The translations under genes were made by a program, and so were the position numbers. A stretch of 64,000 nt of DNA from Enoplolaimus lenunculus. Taxonomy: Eukaryota > Nematoda > Enoplea > Enoplida > Thoracostomopsidae. Within the stretch, counting starts at the first letter, position 1. Each line of letters begins with the position of its first letter. Location of the stretch: assembly GCA_030248215.1 (NCBI GenBank), contig JASANG010001787.1, positions 43,679 to 107,678 on the forward strand. Direction: 5' to 3'. Below, piece by piece: positions 24,500-35,605 of this stretch. Under the pieces are notes generated by a model, which searched no databases, was not told where the DNA came from, and saw nothing but the letters and a program-made list of their open reading frames with translations.

Positions 24500-25380
24500 C
24501 TGGAGCCGGTAGGCAACCTTAGGAAACGTAAGTTTATATGCATAATTCGAGCTTTGACTGAATATACCATTTTTTGCTCAAGCTAAAGTTTGAAAGCTGC
24601 TAGCAAGTTTTTGGAGATTGGTGCTTATGGACTGACTGTGGAATTCAAATCGGTATCAGTCAATGTCCACAAAACTGTGGAAGGTTGTCGGCATTTGTAA
24701 CCCCTTTTGCATTTAACAAATGCTTGCCAAGCTTCTGTAGCAGAGGGTGATAGTAAAACTTTCTACCCGTGAGGCTACGATTGGAATCCTGACTTGAAAA
24801 AAGTTTCAGTGTGTAACGGTAAATATTCGTGTGAAGAAAGGTTATGTATTTCTCCTGATTAAAATTATCGTAGGTATGGAAGTTTGTGTAAATTGTACAA
24901 TAATTTGTGTTCGTGTGCAAATATTGTCTGCATTATGCGATTATTCGATTTGGTAGCTGCTTCGCAGCAACATAACGTCATCAGCGATTTACCTTTGTGT
25001 GTTATAAAACTAAATCATGCTTCAGTGCAATGTTGCATATTTAAAATTATCTTCTTGTTGGTAATGCAAACTGTTTCATTTGAAATTGAAAGAATTTCGA
25101 CAATTTCCATTCCATCGTCACTGTGAAGAAGTGCTAAGGTTTGAAGTGAGTCGTCAGAATCATTACAGCTCGCTTAAGATAATCAGAGACCTTCATCGCT
25201 TTCGAGCAAAGACTGGATTGTTTAAGAATTTTGACTTTCACACCACCATATAACCTTCTGAAATCGTTTTAGACTTTCAAAGCATGATTTGTCTGAGCCC
25301 GTAATGGATATATGTACTGTGCGATGTATCTTTTCAAATTGGAATGTCGGTCAGAGCACTTAAAACACAAACCTGTATTT
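24500..25380. other. Gene-free stretch after the TBC gene
   Basis: 3' flank or untranslated sequence. Short frames (for example at 24884) have no recognisable features. Confidence 0.35.
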
Positions 25381-25389
25381 CATTAAGAG

Positions 25390-25745
25390 TAGGATGTGCC
25401 GATTAATCAGCATCGGTAATAATCGACACTTTTCGTGAGTGTCGGCACCGGCACTGCAAAAAAATTGCCCATTCTTTGCCGATACTTTTTGCACATAACA
25501 GGCATTTGGAATGCTATCAGTTTCATTTCCAGTGTGGCTGGTCAGGAGAACCGTTATCTTTCTTGTGTTTGTGTTTGAAAAAATTAATTGAAATGAACCA
25601 TTCTTATAAAATTATAATCGTTTATGATGGTTAGGGTTTAAGTCTTAATATAATACTGTAATGTAGTATCCTATCTGTTTATTAAGCATGGTTTACTAAA
25701 GTTGGAATCGGCATCGGCAAAAATTTTGGTGCCGGCACATTCCTA
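25390..25745 (+). mobile_element. hAT-like MITE (ATGTGCCGAT family), second good copy
   Basis: 356 bp. Starts TAGGATGTGCCGATTAATC, ends TGCCGGCACATTCCTA. Flanks ATTAAGAG and ATTAAGAT agree at 7 of 8. The interior is closely similar to the 20508 copy. Confidence 0.8.
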
Positions 25746-26083
25746 ATTAAGATTCTGGGTATTTAACTCGAGTCCGCAAAGACTACTTAGATTTCATTTG
25801 CACATAGACTGTTTTAGGTACAAAACCTGAATGTGTATTGTATGGATTGTCGTATCTTTGTATAACGCAGTTATATTTTTGTAAATAGAAACCGAATGGT
25901 ATATGTAGGTTCAATGGTAATTGTTTTTGTGTAAAATATTATTTATTAAATACTATATGTAGCAGTGCTTCGCTGAAATTGAGGCTAAAAATCGTGTTTG
26001 TATGTATTACGTTTTCATCTTATCGTTTTTCTTTGTGTATTGTCGTAAGATAAAATTTGATAAATATCTCTGATTGTTGTAAA

Positions 26084-26266
26084 GGCCCATGTTACTTTAA
26101 TGGCGTCCAGATTTCTGGTGGGTCTGTAAAAGAGTAGGTTTAAATTCGAGATTACAATTTTTGCTTAGGCTGATGCTTAGGCTTAGGAACACATTTTTGC
26201 AACGCTTAGGCTTAGGCTTAGGAACAAGCATAATTTACTGTTACGCCCCTTAAAGTAGCATTGGCC
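26084..26266. mobile_element. TTAGGC-bearing hAT-like MITE, best copy
   Basis: 183 bp with inverted ends GGCCCATGTTACTTTAATGG and, from the right, GGCCAATGCTACTTTAAGGG. It is bounded by a perfect 8-bp duplication, GTTGTAAA. The interior carries two blocks of CTTAGG hexamers separated by AACACATTTTTGCAACG. There is no open frame; it must have been moved by a transposase coded elsewhere. Confidence 0.85.
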
Positions 26267-26371
26267 GTTGTAAAAATGCGCATGACTAATCCATGTATTT
26301 TGACTAAAGTTTTTAGGTTATTAAAAAATGAGATAGAGAATTTTTCAATGGTTCAATTTTGGTTGCGGAGT

Positions 26372-27066
26372 TAGGGTTGTGCTATTCTTTCGTTGACGTG
26401 AGGCGTCCGTCACCGTGCGTCACCCGTACGGCAGGGATGAGCGGTCTCAAGATTTGGCTGGTCTCAGTCTCGCTTTTGTTCAGTCTCGGTGGTTGGCAAC
26501 CCGAGATCAAGAGGTGAAAAAGCGATAAGCAATAACAAAATTTTTTTGATCGCAGCTTTGGCCCGGAAGTGCTTGCGCATTTCACCTACCAACACAGACA
26601 GCGAACGATTGTGGAGCACCGCTACCTGGTTATACAGCGATTTGAGAAGCGGAATGATCCCTCCGGTTACCCAAAATTGTATTTTTGAAAGGAAACCCAA
26701 AACACTTTGATTTTATTGTGACAGAGCGCAAATAGTTGCATTTTCGCGTTTAAAACATTTAAAGCATCGTTTAACAAAATTATGGATCATCCGCATTTAT
26801 AACGTCACGCTATGTTAAAATAATTTTCCTGTCTGTTCGGTTTTCCCGGGAGCAAAACACTGTTTTTAGGCAGTGGGATTTGTCTCGAGCCTGTTTGAAG
26901 GGTATGACGACAGTAGCCAAGTAAACAATTAAGTGGGTCTCTGTCTCGGCCTCGCTTTGTTAACCGAGACCGCGGATCCCTGCCGTGCGGTGCCGTCCGT
27001 CACCGTTCCTCTACGACAACGCTAGGTGACGAACGGCGCCGGACGTCAAGTATAGCGCTGCCCTTA
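26372..27066. mobile_element. GC-rich family G element, split by a hAT insertion
   Basis: Left end TAGGGTTGTGCTATTC, right end GACGTCAAGTATAGCGCTGC, then CCTTA. The two halves are interrupted by the hAT element at 26432-26982. Repeat units of CCGTCACCGTGCG type flank the insertion. Confidence 0.65.
26432..26982 (+). mobile_element. Internally deleted hAT transposon with transposase C-terminus
   Basis: 551 bp with inverted ends CAGGGATGAGCGGTCTC and CAGGGATCCGCGGTCTC. It is flanked by CCGTACGG and CCGTGCGG (7 of 8), the 8-bp duplication expected of hAT elements. A + frame at about 26530-26710 reads LARKCLRISPTNTDSERLWS and continues TATWLYSDLRSGM. This matches the hAT dimerisation block, where an SER(L/V)(F/W)S core precedes a basic RSxL segment. 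The rest of the transposase, including the DDE catalytic core and zinc finger, is absent. A fragment of the same family lies near 17040-17152. Confidence 0.8.
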
Positions 27067-29233
27067 TAAGGAAAGGTCATAGAAGGAAATATGAAGAAAT
27101 TGCGTCTTTAACAGCTTGCTGCGATTGCATTTCTGCTCAAGTCCAGAAGTTCATGTTTTGATACGCTCAAGTGAAAATGAAAAATTCAAGTTAACAATTC
27201 TTATTCAGTAAACATTTATTCTGAGCGACTCAAATACTTCAAACAGTGTACAAGTTTAGATGGTACACTCGGTAAATATCTGGTTTGTATTGCATCAGTC
27301 AATCAATGTAATTTTATTTATTAAGTTTATACATTTAACTCTCATACAAAGTAAGCATAAGCATAAGTCTCGGCGTGCCGTACGATGTACACAGTGGCGT
27401 ACGGCGCAAGACAGCCCACGATAACGCTATGGGACACCAAAAGAAACAAGAAGTATTCCAACATCTTGAGAAAGTCAGTACAATTTCTGGTTAGATATTT
27501 TTAATCTAGCCTACAGTTGATAGTTTTTCAATCACCGTATCAATTGTAAACCTAGTATATACTTCCTACTGTTTTCAGAAATTTCAGGCAAATTTTGTCA
27601 ATAATTGCCGGAGACATTAACGACACTAACAGTACACATTCGTTCCTTAATGTGGAACATATGTGTCTTTAGATTGGTGTTTATAGGCAACAGCTCGTTC
27701 AATGTAATTATTGCTAATTTATAAAGCAATCTAGCGCTGTATTCATTGTTTGTGACTTTATTTGTATTTGTTGGTGTGTAGGTATTGGGGTTGATGTTGT
27801 TGTGATAGTTAGTATAGATTGTTTTGAATGCGCAGTTGACGAACGTAGTACGCCAAAGTTTATTCATTTAATGCTAATTGTAGAGGGACAGTAAACCAAC
27901 TCTAATTGGTGGAGGTGAATTATGTGGGAAAGCATTATACTTTTTGTGATTAATGGCGTTCAGTTGCAGTTCTGTTGTGCCGTGTGTTACAGGGGCACAG
28001 CAGACGTGGACTCTGTCCATTTTTTGTGGATCAAAAAATTTTGCACATAATGAGCTCAAATGTGGACAAGAAATAAAACATGGAAAAGAAAAGACTATTA
28101 AAAATAAAGTCCCTTTTTTTGCCAAATTACTAAGATTATATTTGGCTTGTTGCTATCTTCGTTCGCGAGATGGCTAGCTTGTGTATGCTCACTTACGAAT
28201 CGGTTGCTTCGGCACTGGTGTACCTATTAGATTCAAAGTTTGTAATGAACAACTACTTATGTTTGTACGTTTTAAGACATTTATATTTATATGTTTGTTT
28301 GTCGTTTCGTTATATTCATTCATAGTTTGACAAATTCCACATCCATTGATTCACAGCAACAGATTGTTTTTGTTTTGTTTCGTGCGAATTTTATTTTAAA
28401 AAAACGAAGAGAAATTATAAATTGTTTTTGCTTTGAATTTCAATATCATAGTTTTGTTTCAGTATAAAATTAAACGGAAAAATGTTTGCACATATTTTGA
28501 TTGCTGGTGATTAATCGCAAGCGTGTAACGTCTAAATCACTTTTAGAGAAACAGTTTCGTGCTGAAACAAGGGCTGTTGATTTGTTGGGAATGGGGGCTG
28601 TATTGTGAAATATTAACGAAAATTTGTAAATTGTATTGAATATCTATGTGTAATTTACTAGACTGTTAGCCCAGAGAGAAAATGAATCAAAGTCTTTTGT
28701 GATTTTTAGCCCAAAGGGTTTTAAGAATAGTTTGGGTTTTTGTAACAAATGTAAGAAACCTGTTATTCGAAGTTTTTTATAGAACCAGGATGCTCTTCTA
28801 AAATCTGGCCTACGTACCTAATAGGTATCGTTATGGAAAACAATATAAATTTTCAATAAAGACAAACAAATGACACTATTTTAGTCAGATTCTTCTCAGT
28901 TAAAGTCAAGTAGTATATGGCGTGTATAAAGTTAAAAGCGAAAGAGCAGTACGTAACAGCTTGCGGAGCACTTGACTCGCGTCCGTAGCCCGTACGTTAA
29001 GGTTTTATCATACGTCAAAAGAAGTAAAGAAATAATAGTGTGTAGTAGTGCAACTACGACTTGAATTTATGCACCGGTTGTTTTTCTGTTAGCTGCATAA
29101 GATATGATCAAGTTAATGCAAAGTATCTCTAAATCTGTTGTGTCCTACCCTTCATAAAATACTTGCGTGTTTTTGCTCGTATGAGCTATTAGTTAAGCAA
29201 AAGTATATTATCGGTTGCAAGGTGCGGAACACT

Positions 29234-29387
29234 GGCCGATGTTAGTTTGATCGGCGATAGTTTTTCCGCGGAACTCCAATAGAGTAAGTTTAAGCTTTTG
29301 GCTACTGTTTTGCATAGGCTTTGGATTAGGCTTAAGCGTAGAAATATGCTTATAAGTGCTGTTACGCCCCTCAAAGTGACATTGGCC
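29234..29387. mobile_element. TTAGGC-bearing MITE, diverged
   Basis: GGCCGATGTTAGTTTGATCG at the left, CCCTCAAAGTGACATTGGCC at the right, with CATAGGC/TTAGGC hexamers between. Flanks GGAACACT and GGGACTCT match at 6 of 8. Confidence 0.6.
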
Positions 29388-30584
29388 GGGACTCTTGACA
29401 CCACTGTGTTGGAGCATGCGAAGCGAATTGCAAAATGTAATACCATCTGAAATCTTGTAGTACCTTTATGCCTCTAAGCTTTTTGATTTTTTCAAGAAAC
29501 TTTCCACGAAATTTCAAAATAATAAATACTACTATACAGTAATCGCGTCATGATTATGGTTCGTCTATAGAAACTTAGCTGCAGTAAATTTTGGATTTTG
29601 GTCCTGACATTACAGCCATAGTTATGTATGTACATTAACGCAGCCAAACCGCAAGCAAAACAAATTTTGAATCTGAATGGAAATTTTAACTCTGTGGCTT
29701 TGGCGCCTGTTTAAACAATTTCCCGTTAGACACTATCAGGGTTAGCCAGAAGTGGTAAAATACCGGAGACGAAGCCGAGGTCTACAACATTTATCGAGCC
29801 GGTGATCGATTTTCTGCCGGAGGCGGGGGCGGACCTCCAGTTGTACCCTGCTATCAGATAGTATTACGTAGCTAAATTTTATTTAATGTTTTAAAATGAT
29901 GGTATATTGCGCTCAGAATTGTCATGAATAAATTTTGTTGATGGTATTACGCGTAGATGGTATAACGCATGTACGTGGCGAAACCTGAATCACATCACCA
30001 CGGGATGCGGACAGTATCTGTTTGTCTTTCGAGAATACCGCGTCTTCAGAGTACTGAAGTCAATTGTGCACCGTTTTAACCATTTAGAATATATGTATTT
30101 GTATTTTATATATATAAATATATATGTATTTATATATACATATATAGCGAGAATGTAACATTGCTATATAACTTCATTTCTCATTCTTTGTGGACTTTGT
30201 CATTAAATTGTTTGTGCACAAATGGAATATTTATATAAAATTTAGTTGAAACTGTTTTTTAATATTCCGTGCTCTGTTTGACGTTTTTTTGAAGAAAAGT
30301 CCGACTTGAACGCTAAGTTTTTGGGAGTATGTTTTGCAGAAAAGTTTGCACAACATTTATTTTCGGATATTCCGAAGTTTGCAACGCAATGAATTGTAAC
30401 TGGTATGAAATGTCCCCACTAATAAAAATAAATATGAGATATGCTATTAAATGTGATTAAATTTTCAGGTTTGAACCGTTTTCGTCATTTTGATCACTAT
30501 CCGTATCCGTTATTTTTATTATCTCACGCCCTGCTGAAAACTAAATACAGAATATTGTGTTAAAGTTTAGTATAAAAAATTGCA

Positions 30585-30705
30585 TAATAGGTCGGAACAG
30601 TAATACAAGCATATTCCTAAGCCTATTCCTAAGCAGAAATGTTAGTCTATAAAGCTTAAAATCTGACTCTATTGCAGCACCGCATGAAAATGATCCGGCC
30701 CTGTT
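30585..30705. mobile_element. TTAGGC-bearing MITE, GGAACAG subfamily, degraded
   Basis: GGTCGGAACAGTAATACAAG, CCTAAGCC hexamers, then CTCTATTGCAGCACCGC and GGCCCTGTTCTATA. Termini are worn. Confidence 0.5.
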
Positions 30706-30815
30706 CTATACTATAAGATGGGTGCCGGATATCCGGATTCGAAAAAAAATCCGGATAAGTATTCGAAATGAAATATGTATCTGGATATCCACCGGATATG
30801 CGAAATTCTAATAGG
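30705..30815. repeat. CCGGATATCCGG repeat
   Basis: Repeated ATCCGGAT motifs (GCCGGATATCCGGATTCG, ATCCGGATAAGTATTCG, CTGGATATCCACCGGATA). Related motifs occur at 32155-32240, 37320-37430 and 38770-38830, so this is a small dispersed family of unknown type. Confidence 0.45.
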
Positions 30816-30816
30816 T

Positions 30817-31000
30817 GTACTGAATATGGCGCTATACTTTTGACGACGTCCGGCGCTGTCCGTAACCGTACAGCACTGTACCGTAAAGCACATGTATTTC
30901 TACATATCATCGCATAACGATTCATAAGCGAAATTTTGTAACATGCGGTGCCGTACGACGTCGGACGTTGCCGCACGACAAGTATAGCGCCACCCTTATC
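30817..31000. mobile_element. Short family G element
   Basis: GGCGCTATACTTTTGACGAC at the left and, inverted, ACAAGTATAGCGCCACCC at the right, with TCCGTAACCGTACAG-type units between. Confidence 0.6.
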
Positions 31001-31239
31001 TATATATTACAAAATTAAAATTTAGCAAGAATAATTAAAAAATTAACAGCAGATTAAGTGCGCTGAACATGTCATCAAACGCAAAAAATGACTCAATTCA
31101 TTCAGTTCAGCGTGTCGCTTTTATACAGTATTAATATACATGAAAGATGTAGGTTTCTGATCTGTTGAAAATACATTTTTGCCTCGCAGTAAAAAAACAT
31201 CACGAAAGTGAGAGTATATATTCAAATAACAAGTGTAAA

Positions 31240-31757
31240 ACACACTAAGCCTAACCCGAGTAAAAAATTAGTCTAAAATTCGAGTCTACTCTATTACGGT
31301 ATAGTGAGAAAGCGGAAACTAACGGACCCAGAGGGAGAGAAGCGGGGCGTACGCCTCGTCAGAATTTTTTGTGATAAAATGGTAAGGACCTTACCTTACA
31401 TTATCCCTATCAGAAACTTTCTTGTAAAAAATGATAAGGTCCTACCTTACAATTTCCCCCCTCAGAAAATTTTGGTGAAAAATTGCGTTTCACAACATTT
31501 GCCAGCTCGCCCCCGTCAGCAATTTCTAATTTCTGGATCCGCCGCTGAAAGCGGCGCACCAATAAAAGTAACATGAACTGGTGTTTGTACGATATTTTAA
31601 GGCCGTCCTCCCGGTTTCTGGTGGGTCTGTAAAAGAGTACTTATGCTTACATCCTAGACTACATTTTTTGCTTAGGCTCCGGAATACGCTTTTGCAACGC
31701 TATGCGTAGACTTAGAAATACTCTTAATTTACTGTTACGGCCGTAAAAGTAACATTG
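31240..31757. mobile_element. Two TTAGGC-type MITE copies, one split by inserted DNA
   Basis: About 31240-31305 shows CTAAGCCTAACCCGAG and GAGTCTACTCTATTAC. Its right terminus (CCAATAAAAGTAACATGAAC) appears only at 31558-31580, so roughly 250 bp (repeated ATGGTAAGGACCTTACC-like blocks) is inserted. A second copy, 31601-31757, starts GGCCGTCCTCCCGG and ends TAAAAGTAACATTG. Confidence 0.5.
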
Positions 31758-32189
31758 TTTACAATTAAACGTTAAGTATGTTTCAATGTGTTTCGTTCTA
31801 GGAACGTAAAGCCACTTTTATGTATATGTGTGTTCGAGAGAAATGTGACTTTCGATAGAATCTCTGTTGCAGTAGTTTAAATCAGACAGAGACAAACCAA
31901 ATCAACCAGGGTGTAAACGGATCATTTCCGTTATTTCTATAACAGAAACGAACACCATGAAATCAAACTCAATATCAGGTGGCTAAACGCTAGTAGCAAT
32001 CTTGTAAATTGAATATATACACAGTTCTATTGAAGCAATTTCATAATAAATAACTATTTTTAGAATTGTATGTTTTTACGCCCATAACAATCAGCTCTTT
32101 GGCCAGGGTACTTCCCTAAAGCATCAAGTTAAAACAATGCTTAAGAAACGAAAATTGAGGTTTGGAAGCCCAAAAAACGCAAAATCGAT

Positions 32190-32640
32190 TTCCGGATATC
32201 CGAAAAAGGAAACTTGATTTCGAATGCCCGGATAAATACTTGCAGAGGGAGGGTAAGTATCGCCTGTTATTCGGTTACGGATTATTATTTATTTTAACCC
32301 GCCCTACGACGCCGTTTGTTACTGACATGTATATCCGGTACTGCAACCATCCGTTGAATTGACGGTTTACTTAAAACGTGCGATAATGCAATGTTATACA
32401 TTGGAATGTACATACTTTCAAAACTTAAGTAAGCGTTAAAGTTTCGAACTCAACTGTATTTAGGCCTGGAGTCATTTATGCAATACAATTAGGAATAATT
32501 AACATTTATGGACTCTGATCTGGGTTTAGGGAATCTATCCGCTTACGGACTCTTATTAGGGATACGGACTTGTATTGATTGGGACTCAAAATTGGAACCT
32601 ACTCTTATTACTCCCTTTTATTCGGATCACTGCAGTAGGC
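32190..32640 (-). mobile_element. Family A element, inverted copy
   Basis: Reverse-complement blocks of the family: ACTGACATGTATATCCGGTA, TTAAAGTTTCGAACTCAA, GGAGTCATTTATGCAATAC, and an end at TTTTATTCGGATCACTGC. It lies about 300 bp from a direct copy at 32953. Confidence 0.6.
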
Positions 32641-32807
32641 GCATTTATATTTTTTTCGTTTTAGCAAAAACATTCCAGCTTTTTTTCTGTTGATTACTTA
32701 CATATTTTCATTGAACAAGAGGTATTGTCAGAACTGCATCGAGACGACCCTTTCTCCGAAGTATATACTGCGAATATGCATGGTTTTCCCCTTAATTTCT
32801 CCGAAAA

Positions 32808-32882
32808 GGCCACGCCGCAAATCGAACATCGGACCTCTCGCTTGCGAGTCAAGCGCGCTACCCCCATTACACCATGCGACCC
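32808..32882 (-). tRNA. tRNA-like sequence, probably pseudo-tRNA (Ala CGC-like loop)
   Basis: On the minus strand GGGTCGCATGGTGTAATGG, then CGCTTGACTCGCAAGCG and GATGTTCGATTTG resemble A box, anticodon arm and T loop. The anticodon loop CTCGCAA would read CGC. The acceptor arms (GGGTCGC, CGTGGCC) and T stem do not pair, so a working tRNA is unlikely. Confidence 0.35.
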
Positions 32883-32952
32883 ATATATTTTTGTCTAGTT
32901 CTATTTATATGTGCACGTGTATGTATGTGTCTACATGCACTATATTGTATTG

Positions 32953-33353
32953 ACCCGAATTAGAGGAGGGGTCCCCATTTTTGAGTCTAAATCAATAGGC
33001 GTCCGTATCTCTAATTAGAGTCCGTAAGCGGATAGGGTTCCTAAACCCTAATTAGAGTACATAAATGTCAATTAACCTTAACTGTAGCGTATAAATGACT
33101 ACAGGACCAAATAATTTGAGTTCGAAACTTTAAAGCATACTTAAATTTTGAAAGTACATTCCTAAGTATGACCTTGTCACAAAAAAATAAAAGTCTAATT
33201 CAACGGGTAATTGCACTACCGGATATATATCAGTAACGAAGGGCGGCGGAGCGTGGGAAAAACAAATAACAGTCCGTAACCGAACAACAAGGGGAGGTGC
33301 CCTCTGGAGAGGCCAAATAAATATCAGTCCCCCCATCGTATTCGGGTCACTAC
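32953..33353 (+). mobile_element. Family A element, most complete copy
   Basis: About 400 bp. Left end GACCCGAATTAGAGGAGGGG, right end (reverse complement) GTAGTGACCCGAATACGATG, so inverted ends are visible. It contains all shared blocks (CATAAATGTCAATTAACC, GAGTTCGAAACTTTAAAG, ACCGGATATATATCAGTAAC, CTCTGGAGAGGCC). It is non-coding. Confidence 0.7.
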
Positions 33354-33519
33354 AGTTCTTATGCACATACACATATCACATAATACCAACAGACAGGTAT
33401 ATTAAGATTTCGGCAAACACAATGTTTTCTGGTGCTTAATACGCACTAGTACATCGAACGAACGGGTATTTTTTATCTTCTACAATTTTGTTTTAATCAC
33501 AAAATTAGTTTAAAACTGG

Positions 33520-34497
33520 CTACTGCTGACACGGTTTGTTCTCACATCGAAGCCGTTCCTCAGTTAGCTTTTGAAGTTCTTCAAGCTGTTCTTGTCGTTG
33601 ACGCATAATCTCTGCAAAGTACGGCATGACTCGTTTTGTTTGCGGCAAGAAATTGGGCCACCGTGCGGGCGACAGCTGTGAATTTGCGTTGCCGTTCCAC
33701 GATAGCAGTGTTGGTTGGTGTCCATACCCGTTAACTGTTTCCATGAAGTGTTTTTTAAGAAATGGTCTGTAAACAAACAAATCATATGTACAGGTTACCA
33801 CAGGGTGTAACCGGATGTGAATGATACCACGGACGGGTCATCCATGCATGGGCTATTCCTTCTTTAGGAGTAAAAGTTGACGCAGTCCCAGGTCGATTGA
33901 GGTCGATTTTTTTCATGAGCCGGCGGTAAAATACCTCCGATTGTACGCAAGTTGCAAGCTGGATTACAGATATGTCGAAGCGAATGTAATAAATGTTGCA
34001 GAATATATATATGACGAATATTTTGTTCGAACCGCTTACCCTATCATTGACCGGCACGCTGTAAATTCCGATCAGTCGATTACTCAACCCAGATAGCGAA
34101 TTAGTCATTTCTGGTTATTCCTAAGCTATAACAGGAAGCATCAACTTGCTATGAGCTGATTGAATTCATGATGAGTCGATTAATTAACTCAGAATGTGTT
34201 CAATGAACTCCAGAATTCTGAGTTACTAAAAGACCTAGTGTAAAACTCAGGGATCTGAGTGGATTCAACTCATTCTGAGTTAAAATCAACTCGCTCTAAT
34301 TTACAGTGAATTATTTACAATTCCGCAAATAAGTAAACTGTGATCAAAATTTTGAAAGTTTACCTCAAATATCCCATAACAACGTTGACAGGATCAACAG
34401 GTTTTCCCTCCAAGTTGTATATTGGTTCACATTGTGATTCAACTGCGCAATAACACATGCATACCGCTAGTGCACTAATTAACAGAGACGCGTTCAT
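33520..34497 (-). CDS. Secreted protein of unknown family, 4-exon model with uncertain last exon
   Basis: Exon 1 (34497-34364) codes for a clear signal peptide ([21 protein letters not shown]) followed by [15 protein letters not shown] and ends at a good donor (GAG/GTAAAC, phase 2). A likely short exon 2 ends at 34040 (VPVNDR/GTAAGC); its start is uncertain (34082 or 34058). Exon 3 (33958-33799) reads [20 protein letters not shown] and ends TGT G/GTAACC. Two acceptors are possible for the last exon. TTTGTTTACAG at 33766 gives a Cys-rich C-terminus ending at 33564. GGAAACAG at 33734 gives a C-terminus with a charged helix ([17 protein letters not shown]) ending at 33520. The first acceptor has the better pyrimidine tract; the second peptide looks more protein-like. 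The function is unknown, and a secreted product is inferred from the signal peptide. Confidence 0.45.
34150..34312. mobile_element. MITE-like repeat rich in ACTCAGAAT / ATTCTGAGT
   Basis: Several inverted ACTCAGAATG / CATTCTGAGTT pairs, ending CTCGCTCTAATTTACAGTG. It lies in intron 1 of the secreted-protein gene. A larger relative is at 47255-47495. Confidence 0.5.
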
Positions 34498-34904
34498 TAT
34501 ATACCTATACGTTGAAAATTAAATAACTTTCAAAATTACTACAAATATACCTAGCGATGTGTCTAAAATTTAGCCATACGCTTATAGTTAATCCCCGTGA
34601 AATTTTTGGAGGGTTGAAAAAAGTAGCTCAAAGATTTAGCGTCAATAATCTACGACCCACGAGAGTAAAATAAATGTCCTCTATCACTACCGGAATTCAC
34701 AAGATTGTTCAAATCCATTGTTTTGCAACTAAATTTTGCTTATGTCGTCGAAATTAACTATAGTGGACATTTTAGTGCAGGATGCAACCAGATATTCGTT
34801 TACGTTTCTGGTGAAAATCGAAGTATGTTTCCGTTAAATACATACCGTAAATTTCGTGGTGTTCATACTTAAAATTAATTGTAAATCACGTATGAAAATT
34901 TTAC

Positions 34905-35428
34905 GTTATATATGTGGGGTTCACGTTACCAATTGTGCGCTTGGTACCTGTTTTGCCACTATGCCCAGAGCGGTACGCACTAACTTTTTTGTTACCCATA
35001 TGGATACAAACAGAAAATATAATGTTGCACATAGCTAGGTTTTTGAATGACCTACCCTTGTGGGTAGAGATAAGATGTCAGCTCGGAGCCTCTATAGATG
35101 CCAATATAATGCACTTTCACGCTTGCAGTTTAAAACGGCTCAGTACAGTGAGTTGTGTTTTATAAGTCTGCTTAAGTGTTTTTTACAATACATCTTTCGA
35201 AAAAAACCTAAAAAGTACGCAAGCTATAAATCTTTTAAAAAATCGCAAGGTACCCATATGGGTAACAAACCGAAGACTAGCAACCCATAGCTTCAAACGT
35301 AAGGTACTCATATGGGTAGTAGCTAGCTAACAACCTAGTCATATAGGTTGCTTCTACTTCCTGATATGGGTAGGTGACAAAACAAGTCCCAAGCGCACAA
35401 TCGGTACCGTGAACATCACATTATATAC
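34905..35428. mobile_element. ~520-bp MITE with ~50-bp inverted ends
   Basis: Left end TATGTGGGGTTCACGTTACC then AATTGTGCGCTTGG. The right end, reverse complement, reads AATGTGATGTTCACGGTACC then GATTGTGCGCTTGG. Inside are several copies of TACCCATATGGGTA-type palindromes (34990, 35250, 35305, 35365). Open frames in it are fortuitous. Confidence 0.7.
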
Positions 35429-35435
35429 ATTTCGC

Positions 35436-35605
35436 GGCCCATGTAAACATCTGTAGCGAAACGTTTTTTCTGTGGGTTGCTAACAGAGTAAAGTTCAAGC
35501 TTTAGACTGATTTTTTGCTTAGGCTTAGGTATAACCTCATTCTTACGCTTGCTTAGCCCAAGGCTTACGTATCATTCTACTATTCCCCTGTTCTATAAAT
35601 TGGCC
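35436..35605. mobile_element. TTAGGC-bearing MITE next to the 34905 MITE
   Basis: Begins GGCCCATGTAAACATCTG, contains GCTTAGGCTTAGG and GCTTGCTTAGCCC, and ends CTGTTCTATAAATTGGCC. No clear duplication. Confidence 0.5.

Noticed and set aside
26464-26700. Minus-strand frames across the hAT element
   Set aside because: Shadows of the + strand transposase fragment.
27598-28125. Two minus-strand frames, one with a hydrophobic start (LFLIVFSFPCF)
   Set aside because: Asn/Thr-rich low complexity or no ATG at the start, no splice partners, and no recognisable family.
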